Assembly (NCBI GenBank): GCA_023131215.1
Contig: JAGLZV010000154.1
Coordinates: 1 to 6,417, forward strand
Reading direction: 5' to 3'
Length of the DNA: 6,417 nucleotides
Source of the DNA: Candidatus Methanophagales archaeon
GTDB taxonomy: Archaea; Halobacteriota; Syntropharchaeia; Alkanophagales; Methanospirareceae
The translations under genes were made by a program, and so were the position numbers. Each line of letters begins with the position of its first letter. Position 1 is the stretch's first letter. Below are positions 1 to 3,606 of the stretch, in pieces. The notes beneath the pieces were generated by a model. That model was not told the origin of the DNA, searched no databases, and worked only from the letters and a program-made list of their open reading frames with translations.

Positions 1-372
1 CCTGTCAAATACCTATCAGTCACACCACAAGAGGCGTTGAAAATCGTGTACAAGGAAATGAAGGGTAAATCAACGGTAAAAGTGCTGAAAAAGGATAAGG
101 CAACCGGCAAGCTCAAAAAGGCAGATGTCATTGACCAAAACGTTGATACGCTTGGCGACATTACCCTTGACGAGACGGAGAGACAACGCAGAAAAGCATA
201 CCTTGAACTGGTTTACAAAGGAGAATCACCGTATTATCCTGTCTGGAAGATAACAATCGGTGACTCGGTATTCTTCGTTGACCAGAGCGGAACGTTGACC
301 TATAATGAGCCAGTACCAACACCAACACCTATACCCAAGTCCATCGAGCCAGTACTACAAATTGTCGAATAA
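1..372 (+). CDS. 3' part of a protein with a PepSY-like C-terminal domain (5' end outside the window)
   Basis: The frame is open from base 1 (reading P-V-K-Y-L-S-V-T-P-Q-E-A-L) to the TAA at 370-372, so the gene starts upstream. The TTG at 37 is an internal codon, not a start. The visible 123 residues contain an amphipathic helix (EALKIVYKEMKG), a charged Lys-rich stretch, then a beta segment with YPVWKI, GDSVFFVD and SGTLTY. That pattern resembles the helix plus beta-hairpin of PepSY-type propeptide/inhibitor domains (family knowledge, not tested). A Pro/Thr linker (PVPTPTPIP) and a short acidic-hydrophobic end follow, which suggests an exported or surface-exposed protein. Its full function cannot be read from this fragment. 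It is followed by a good terminator at 412-452, so it is the last gene of its transcript. Confidence 0.7.
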   Translation, partial: PVKYLSVTPQEALKIVYKEMKGKSTVKVLKKDKATGKLKKADVIDQNVDTLGDITLDETERQRRKAYLELVYKGESPYYPVWKITIGDSVFFVDQSGTLTYNEPVPTPTPIPKSIEPVLQIVE

Positions 373-411
373 AGGGGACTGTAAAATAAAAAAGTAAAAA
401 GTTGAAAGATG

Positions 412-452
412 CAAGAAGGCTTTCTTTTTCGCCTTCTTGTTTTTTATTTTTT
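412..452 (+). terminator. Hairpin plus T-run terminator
   Basis: A perfect 9-base inverted repeat (CAAGAAGGC at 412-420, GCCTTCTTG at 431-439) encloses a 10-base pyrimidine loop and is followed by a 13-base stretch that is all T except for one A. It lies 40 bases after the stop of the upstream gene. Archaeal termination mostly needs only the T-tract, so the hairpin is a bonus. Confidence 0.8.
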
Positions 453-454
453 AA

Positions 455-484
455 CCACAGATTACACGGATTAACACAGATGGA
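455..484. repeat. Three degenerate decamers (CACAGATTA type)
   Basis: Three consecutive ten-base units are CCACAGATTA, CACGGATTAA and CACAGATGGA. The motif resembles a short dispersed non-coding repeat that I recall from many environmental genomes. Its function is unknown. It lies in a non-coding stretch between the terminator at 412-452 and a TATA-like promoter. Confidence 0.55.
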
Positions 485-492
485 AAGATGAA

Positions 493-504
493 AAACTTTA
501 TATA
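493..504 (+). promoter_or_regulatory. Orphan archaeal promoter (AAACTTTATATA)
   Basis: This 12-mer is identical to the core promoters of both TA loci in the window (1729-1740 on + and 3575-3586 on -). Transcription would be expected to start near 528. The only thing there is an ATG at 529 opening a 9-codon frame (529-558, M-K-E-R-Q-L-V-L-V) before a stop. No real gene follows before the hairpin repeat at 586. This is either the promoter of a gene lost by rearrangement or a promoter for a short RNA. Confidence 0.45.
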
Positions 505-585
505 AGGGTAAGAATTTATTTACATAACATGAAAGAAAGGCAATTAGTACTTGTATAGCAGAAATAAAAGAACCACGAGATTCCA

Positions 586-673
586 CAACACTTTTTCTTT
601 TTTACAAAAGAAAACCTGTGCTAAAAGAAAATAGTGTTTCTTTGGTAAAGCTTTCTTTCCTAAAGAAAGGTTT
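586..673. repeat. Multi-hairpin intergenic repeat, copy 1
   Basis: This 88-base AT-rich element aligns along its whole length with 2286-2365; the first half is nearly identical apart from three extra T. It contains three consecutive inverted repeats: TTTTCTTTT with AAAAGAAAA (592-613 area), AAAGAAA with TTTCTTT (about 624-643), and CTTTCTTT with AAAGAAAG (651-669). The third hairpin contains the stop codon and last residues of the minus-strand acylphosphatase gene. It probably acts as a bidirectional terminator or as the 3' structure of mRNAs. A non-autonomous mobile repeat is also possible. Confidence 0.75.
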
Positions 674-1100
674 CTCTCAACCCCCTTATTTCCCCTATGG
701 TCTCATCTTGCTTTTCCAGCATCAAATCTTGCTTTTCCAGCATTTTACTTGTATCGCTTTTCATCCCTTTCTGTGTCTCGAGTATATCCATACCGATATT
801 CACGAATTTACCCATTTGAGATAGCATAAAACTCTGTGCAAACCGCTCTATTGGCTTAATCTTTCCTTCATAGTCCTCTACTTCTACCTCTTTCACTTCC
901 GCTCGCTCTGTTTTTTCTTTTCTTATGAAATCAACAAATTTATCGGTATCAGCTCCACCCACAAGAAGTTCCACACCTTTTTCTATGTTCCGTGCCGGGA
1001 ATTCCGGAATATCCAGTCCTTCTGCAAGCTCATATAAAAACAGCCGATAGCCTATATCCTGAACAACCTCCCCTTTTATCACTATCCTCTTCCCTTTCAT
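660..1100 (-). CDS. Acylphosphatase-domain protein with C-terminal coiled-coil extension
   Basis: The N-terminal ~90 residues read as an acylphosphatase fold: an opening beta strand (RIVIKGEVVQDIGYRLFLYELA), the phosphate loop, and the ARN motif at 36-38. The two catalytic residues known for the family, Arg (here R19 in GYR) and Asn (here N38), are both present, so hydrolysis of acyl phosphates is possible. Family members are usually about 90-100 residues; this one has 146. The extra C-terminus is helical, with a near-exact repeat (MLEKQD twice, residues about 119-132), and looks like a coiled coil that could oligomerise or bind a partner. The last residues E-T-F-L and the stop lie inside hairpin repeat copy 1, so the natural C-terminus may have been replaced. 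ATG at 1100 is chosen because it opens the domain directly. A weak TATA-like stretch lies about 26 bases upstream (near 1121-1133), and there is no good ribosome site. The gene is downstream of, and codirectional with, another coiled-coil gene (1207-1539). Confidence 0.8.
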   Translation of the reverse strand: MKGKRIVIKGEVVQDIGYRLFLYELAEGLDIPEFPARNIEKGVELLVGGADTDKFVDFIRKEKTERAEVKEVEVEDYEGKIKPIERFAQSFMLSQMGKFVNIGMDILETQKGMKSDTSKMLEKQDLMLEKQDETIGEIRGLRETFL

Positions 1101-1137
1101 TTTTCTACTTTACCCCGTACTTTATCTTATTTTTTGA

Positions 1138-1162
1138 TAAAACTTTTTTCTAAAAAGTTTTA
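1138..1162. repeat. AT-rich perfect hairpin (11-base arms)
   Basis: TAAAACTTTTT (1138-1148) and AAAAAGTTTTA (1152-1162) are perfect complements around a TCT loop. It lies in the 106-base gap between the two minus-strand genes. Either strand could use its T/A runs as a terminator. In composition it resembles the hairpins at 586-673, 2286-2366 and 2893-2908. Confidence 0.65.
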
Positions 1163-1184
1163 ATGTACGCTTAACTTCTTCTCA

Positions 1185-1207
1185 ATCAAACTTTAAGAAA
1201 GTTTGAT
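1185..1207 (-). terminator. Perfect hairpin directly at the stop of the coiled-coil gene
   Basis: ATCAAACTTT (1185-1194) and AAAGTTTGAT (1198-1207) form a 10-base perfect inverted repeat with a 3-base loop. Its edge overlaps the last base of the TGA stop of the 1207-1539 gene. No long T-run follows on the minus strand, so termination may rely on the second hairpin at 1138-1162. Fourteen bases of it (TTTAAGAAAGTTTG) recur at 2363-2376, at the 3' end of the chimeric gene. Confidence 0.5.
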
Positions 1208-1539
1208 CAAAATGCTACGCAATCGGCAAGCCTGACTTCGAGTTCTGCTATCTTCTCCATCACGGGAATCCTTGCTTCAAGCGAGTCAAACCTTGAATCC
1301 ACCGCTTCAAACCTGGAAATCATTTCATTTCTTAAGCTCTCAGCCTTAGCATCTGCTGCCTCAAACTTTACCAATGTCTCGGTTCTGAGACTGGCGATTT
1401 CCTTCTCCACTGCATCTATGCGAACATCCACTTTATTGTCTACGCTTTCGATTTTTGCTTCCAGTGCCTTTATTTCACCTACAATTTCGTTTAGTTTTGG
1501 CAGAAGCAGTCTTTCAATCCAGCTTGGTATCTTTTCCAT
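1207..1539 (-). CDS. Small coiled-coil protein of unknown function
   Basis: This 110-residue protein is almost wholly helical, with repeated heptad-like and 11-residue-like units (IKALEAKIESVDNKVDVRID, FEAADAKAESLRNEMISRFE, FEAVDSRFDSLEARI). A short N-terminal amphipathic segment (PSWIERLLLPKLNEI) precedes them. I see no catalytic motif, membrane span or cysteine pair. Such proteins occur widely in archaea as structural or partner proteins; I do not recognise a named family. The ATG at 1539 fits a leaderless start, because a TATTTAAATA box is centred about 25 bases upstream. It shares its coiled-coil character with the downstream acylphosphatase tail (660-1100), so the two products could interact (inference). 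Confidence 0.75.
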   Translation of the reverse strand: MEKIPSWIERLLLPKLNEIVGEIKALEAKIESVDNKVDVRIDAVEKEIASLRTETLVKFEAADAKAESLRNEMISRFEAVDSRFDSLEARIPVMEKIAELEVRLADCVAF

Positions 1540-1559
1540 GAAGGATATTTACCTGTTGG

Positions 1560-1569
1560 TATTTAAATA
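1560..1569 (-). promoter_or_regulatory. TATA box of the coiled-coil gene, leaderless spacing
   Basis: The palindromic box TATTTAAATA is centred about 25 bases before the A of the ATG at 1539. That places the expected transcription start at or within a base or two of the start codon. No ribosome site is visible between, which supports leaderless translation. Confidence 0.6.
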
Positions 1570-1572
1570 CAA

Positions 1573-1614
1573 TTTGACTTTTTCACTTTGCACTTTTCAT
1601 TTTTCATTGTTCAT
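1573..1614. repeat. Heptanucleotide tandem repeat (six degenerate units)
   Basis: Six consecutive 7-base units read TTTGACT, TTTTCAC, TTTGCAC, TTTTCAT, TTTTCAT and TGTTCAT. The array lies between the promoter of the coiled-coil gene and the anchor remnant. On the minus strand it reads as ATGAAAA-like units and encodes the last few codons and the stop (1597-1599) of the remnant frame. Heptamer arrays of this kind can expand or contract by slippage. Confidence 0.65.
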
Positions 1615-1706
1615 GTTATTATGCCTCCTCCTTTCGAGCAAATATCCAACACAGACGAGAGCAACAGCCGCTGCAAGCATCGCTAAACGAATTAACCACG
1701 CAATAA
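1597..1706 (-). pseudogene. Remnant of a surface-protein C-terminal membrane anchor
   Basis: The minus-strand frame reads I-A-W-L-I-R-L-A-M-L-A-A-A-V-A-L-V-C-V-G-Y-L-L-E-R-R-R-H-N-N, then a few residues from the heptamer repeat and TGA at 1597-1599. This is the same transmembrane segment plus basic tail as in the genes at 2365-2844 and 5349-6417. At DNA level 1615-1703 matches 2377-2465 at about 79 of 89 bases. Homology stops near 1706. Upstream on this strand the frame runs through the antitoxin promoter region into a stop at 1759-1761 without a start codon. It is therefore a 3' fragment cut off from its gene, not an expressed protein. Confidence 0.8.
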
Positions 1707-1728
1707 AGGTTTCATGGCATCCGTCTGA

Positions 1729-1740
1729 AAACTTTATATA
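1729..1740 (+). promoter_or_regulatory. Promoter of the VapB-like antitoxin operon (AAACTTTATATA)
   Basis: The BRE/TATA-like 12-mer lies about 45 bases before the ATG at 1780. The expected transcription start is near 1763, just at the ribosome site. The identical 12-mer drives the other TA operon in this window. AbrB-type antitoxins usually repress their own promoter, so an operator is expected to overlap this site (family knowledge). Confidence 0.65.
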
Positions 1741-1762
1741 TCGGGGAAACCATTGATATTAT

Positions 1763-1771
1763 AAAGGAGGT
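1763..1771 (+). promoter_or_regulatory. Strong Shine-Dalgarno of the antitoxin gene
   Basis: AAAGGAGGT ends 8 bases before the ATG at 1780. It is the best ribosome site in the window and fixes the start. Confidence 0.8.
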
Positions 1772-1779
1772 ATAATAGA

Positions 1780-2016
1780 ATGGCAACATTTACTGTTGTT
1801 GGAAAAAGAGGCATGATATACATCCCAAAGCCAATTCGTGAAAAAGCGCGATTAGAAGAGAGGATAAAGATAGAGATAGATCTGAATGAAGACGGCAACA
1901 TTATCATTAAAAAAGTAGCCGATGTTAGAGCTGTGAGAGGTGCCTGGAAAGATAAAGAGGAGATAGTGAATGCGATAGAAAGCCTGAAGGATTACTGGAA
2001 TGCCTGGAAACCATGA
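1780..2016 (+). CDS. VapB-type antitoxin, SpoVT/AbrB domain
   Basis: The 78-residue protein opens with the swapped-hairpin beta motif of AbrB/MazE proteins (TFTVVGKRGMIYIPKPIREKARLEE), followed by IKIEIDLNEDGNIIIKK. It ends in a helical, aromatic C-terminus (IVNAIESLKDYWNAWKP) of the kind that wraps and blocks a PIN-domain toxin. The role is DNA-binding antitoxin and autorepressor of a type II TA operon (family knowledge). The stop TGA overlaps the ATG of the toxin frame by the sequence ATGA (2013-2016), classic translational coupling. Because the downstream toxin is broken, this may now be an orphan antitoxin that can still bind DNA or neutralise related VapC toxins elsewhere. Confidence 0.85.
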   Translation: MATFTVVGKRGMIYIPKPIREKARLEERIKIEIDLNEDGNIIIKKVADVRAVRGAWKDKEEIVNAIESLKDYWNAWKP

Positions 2017-2280
2017 AAAAGGTTTGTTTGGATACTGACATGTGTATAGATTATCTTATTTCTCAAGAACATGAAAGAGATACTTCCATTCACAGAAAAA
2101 ACGGCGAAGATCGCTGGTGAAATAATGGCAGAATTAAGACGAGAACAAAAACTTATTGAGATAAGGGACCTATTCATTGGTGCAGAATGTATCGAAAACA
2201 ATACTTTACTGCTAACGAGAAATATCACTCACTTTGAGCGGTTAAGAGAACTTAAGTTTGCAGAAACACTTTTTCTTTGA
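2013..2280 (+). pseudogene. Broken VapC toxin (PIN domain), internal deletion plus frameshift
   Basis: The frame from ATG 2013 reads M-K-K-V-C-L-D-T-D-M-C-I-D-Y-L-I-S, a normal PIN-domain start with the first catalytic Asp. It then runs out of register to a TGA at 2118-2120. From about 2068, in the next frame, the sequence resumes as the C-terminal half of a VapC (ILPFTEKTAKIAGEIMAELR, then IEIRDLFIGAECIE and LLTRNITHFERL). Intact VapCs are about 130 residues. The two parts together give about 85, so roughly 50 residues, including the central conserved acidic residue, are missing around 2060-2075. Neither frame alone can make an active nuclease. The final residues (ETLFL and stop) are encoded by sequence shared with hairpin repeat copy 2, so the natural C-terminus may also have been changed. 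Confidence 0.85.
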
Positions 2281-2285
2281 TCAAA

Positions 2286-2366
2286 CAACACTTTTTCTTT
2301 ACAAAAGAAAACCTGTGCTAAAAGAAAGTTCTTTTGGTAAAGCTTTTCTTTCTAAGAAAAGGTTTT
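2286..2366. repeat. Multi-hairpin intergenic repeat, copy 2
   Basis: This is the second copy of the element at 586-673, carrying the same three hairpins. The third stem is CTTTTCTT with AAGAAAAG, where copy 1 has CTTTCTTT with AAAGAAAG: both arms differ together and pairing is kept. The 14-mer AACACTTTTTCTTT is present twice in tandem (2265-2278 and 2287-2300), the first inside the end of the vapC remnant. The element lies between convergent genes and touches the stop of the chimeric minus-strand gene, as expected of a bidirectional terminator. Confidence 0.75.
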
Positions 2367-2844
2367 AAGAAAGTTTGTTATTGTGTCTCCTCCTTTCGAG
2401 CAAATACCCAGCACAGACGAGAGCAACAGCCGCTGCGAGCATTGCTAACCGAAGCAACAACGCAACTAACGAAAACTCACCTTTTCCACCTCCGCCTCCC
2501 TCTTCACTCGACACTACAATGCCTTTCATCAAATATCCTCTAATCGCCTCGTCTCCTGTTTCACCCACTGCACTTTCTCCTCCAGCACCTGTCGTGCCTG
2601 TTCCCTCGCCCCAGCCACCACCAGTCCCTCCACCGCCTCCGTATAGATGCAGTGGCGGTTGACTTGAATCTTCCATAATCGTCTGTCCTTCCTGTTCGTA
2701 TGCAGCTTCGTCTTCCGCGATTGCTTCATCCTCGGTTTGGCTCTCATAATGCGCTAAAACACGTTGCACTCGCTTTTCATCCCATCCCGGTGGGAACTTA
2801 TTTTGTCTCATTTTCTTCTCCTTCGCATAAAACCGAAGTTTCAT
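2365..2844 (-). CDS. Chimeric protein: antitoxin-like N-terminus fused to Gly-rich linker and membrane anchor
   Basis: The 159-residue frame has two unrelated parts. Residues about 12-58 (MRQNKFPPGWDEKRVQRVLAH, then QTEDEAIAEDEAAYE and QTIME) match, as I recall it, a common small soluble TA-associated protein that normally continues with VPxELVPxVRELI. Residues about 62-159 match the C-terminus of the surface protein at 5349-6417: PPLHLY/PLRL, a Gly-rich linker, IRGYLMKG, a second Gly run, EFSLVALLLRLAML and a transmembrane helix ending ERRR. The join lies near 2660-2671. The start could be ATG 2844 or, more likely from the family N-terminus and an AAGGAG four bases before it, ATG 2811. The product would be a small single-pass membrane protein with a charged domain ahead of a flexible stalk; whether it is made is unknown. 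The last residues (K-L-S) come from the adjacent hairpin repeat. Confidence 0.65.
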   Translation of the reverse strand: MKLRFYAKEKKMRQNKFPPGWDEKRVQRVLAHYESQTEDEAIAEDEAAYEQEGQTIMEDSSQPPLHLYGGGGGTGGGWGEGTGTTGAGGESAVGETGDEAIRGYLMKGIVVSSEEGGGGGKGEFSLVALLLRLAMLAAAVALVCAGYLLERRRHNNKLS

Positions 2845-2872
2845 TGTTGATAATTCCTAAAGTAACTCTTTA

Positions 2873-2883
2873 CCCTATAAACC
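2873..2883 (-). promoter_or_regulatory. Possible TATA box of the chimeric gene
   Basis: On the minus strand GGTTTATAGGG lies about 34 bases before ATG 2844, placing a transcript start near 2852. It is weaker than the AAACTTTATATA promoters in this window. Confidence 0.35.
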
Positions 2884-2892
2884 ACTAAAACT

Positions 2893-2908
2893 TTTTTGCA
2901 AGCAAAAA
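2893..2908 (-). terminator. Hairpin terminator of the second TA operon
   Basis: TTTTTGC and GCAAAAA pair perfectly around a 2-base loop, 6 bases after the stop of the 2915-3277 gene. The minus strand then reads AAAGTTTT. The surrounding sequence (TTTAG, then GGTTTTTGCTTGC) resembles one end of the multi-hairpin repeats and is probably a diverged relative. Confidence 0.6.
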
Positions 2909-2914
2909 CCTTTA

Positions 2915-3277
2915 CTAAATTTCTCTTTCCATAGAAGATTTTTTAACTTTTACCACCACCTTAGCATATTCTTCCATAATATCCTCCAAGCGCATTGGCT
3001 CAATCTTTACATGCTCTTTTACCTTGCCTAAAGGATGCATATGCCATGTTTTACTCTTTGGATAGCCATTTATCCCAAATATCCGCTTATCTTCGACTAT
3101 AAGTGCTGAAGTCAACGACTGTGTTTCCTCGTTAAAATAAATCTCAATACTTGTGTTTCCCTGCACGTTTATTCTAAACTTTATCGAGACCAATCGTTCG
3201 CTTACAACCTCGGGTTTTGGGAATTTTAAATCCACGCATATCTCCTTCAGTTTCTTTTCAAAATCATTTATCTTCAC
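2915..3277 (-). CDS. Putative toxin partner of a TA-like pair, TumE/DUF6516-like
   Basis: This is a 120-residue small basic protein. The core is a run of beta strands (SIKFRINVQGNTSIEIYFNE, SLTSALIVEDKRIFGINGY) followed by a His-containing motif W-H-M-H-P-L and a helical end (RLEDIMEEYAKVV). The layout of beta sheet, then H-x-H-P, then C-terminal helix recalls TumE/DUF6516-type toxins, but the match is distant and from memory. It starts at GTG 3277, whose GTGA overlaps the TGA stop of the upstream gene (3274-3276), so the two are translationally coupled. All visible parts are in frame and it looks intact. It could instead be a conserved hypothetical protein with no toxic role. Confidence 0.6.
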   Translation of the reverse strand: MKINDFEKKLKEICVDLKFPKPEVVSERLVSIKFRINVQGNTSIEIYFNEETQSLTSALIVEDKRIFGINGYPKSKTWHMHPLGKVKEHVKIEPMRLEDIMEEYAKVVVKVKKSSMEREI

Positions 3278-3540
3278 TTTCTTTCAATCCCAAATATTCT
3301 CTTTAATTTGTCAATTTCTGTTATAGCCGCTTCCCATTCGAAGAAATCGCTTTCTTCTTCCCAACTATGTTCATCGTTCATTATCTTTCCTTTCAATTTG
3401 CTAAATAATCCATATTTCAATTCGAACTGCTTAATCACTGCCTCCCTGTCTTTTACATACTCAATAAAATCTAAAACCGGTTTTAGCACGTCTTCAGGTA
3501 GTGTTTCTATTTTTTCTTCCACTTTTTTTCTGATTTCCAT
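3274..3540 (-). CDS. Putative antitoxin, DUF2281-like N-terminus
   Basis: This 88-residue acidic helical protein begins with an amphipathic helix pair typical of DUF2281-like small proteins (EKIETLPEDVLKPVLDFIEYV). It continues with YGLFSKLKGKIM and an acidic, aromatic segment (SWEEESDFFEWEAAITEIDKL) of the kind that often contacts a toxin. A GAGGT ribosome site lies about 8 bases before the ATG at 3540, and a good TATA box sits at 3575-3583. It is the first gene of a two-gene operon, overlapping the next gene by 4 bases. The function is inferred from size, order, overlap and partner. No DNA-binding motif is obvious, so regulation by the product is uncertain. Confidence 0.6.
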   Translation of the reverse strand: MEIRKKVEEKIETLPEDVLKPVLDFIEYVKDREAVIKQFELKYGLFSKLKGKIMNDEHSWEEESDFFEWEAAITEIDKLKRIFGIERK

Positions 3541-3574
3541 CTTACCTACCTCTACTTAATTTTTAATCACATTG

Positions 3575-3586
3575 TATATAAAGTTT
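3575..3586 (-). promoter_or_regulatory. Promoter of the second TA-like operon, abutted by the IS66 element
   Basis: The minus strand reads AAACTTTATATA, identical to 1729-1740 and 493-504. The expected start is near 3553, just before or within the ribosome site. The IS66 target duplication (3581-3588) covers the upstream half of this box. The promoter-side copy is complete, so the core promoter should still work, while everything farther upstream has been moved 1.5 kb away. Confidence 0.65.
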
Positions 3587-3588
3587 AT
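3581..3588. repeat. IS66 target-site duplication, left copy
   Basis: AAGTTTAT here is identical to 5157-5164. Eight bases is the duplication length known for the IS66 family. Confidence 0.9.
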
Positions 3589-3606
3589 GTATCTGATCAC
3601 CTTTTT
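3589..3606. repeat. IS66 left terminal inverted repeat
   Basis: This is the left tip of the element. The last base overlaps the stop codon of the transposase gene (3606-3608), so the coding region ends 17 bases from the element edge. Confidence 0.85.

Noticed and set aside
586..673. CRISPR-like repeat unit
   Set aside because: Only two copies 1.7 kb apart, with internal hairpins and no regular spacers; no cas genes in the window.
1992..2228. Minus-strand frame opposite vapB/vapC
   Set aside because: It overlaps the clear PIN-domain remnant and antitoxin end on the plus strand and has no recognisable content.
2375..2662. Pro-rich plus-strand frame opposite the chimeric gene
   Set aside because: The minus strand carries recognisable domains shared with another gene; the plus frame is the complement of poly-Gly codons.
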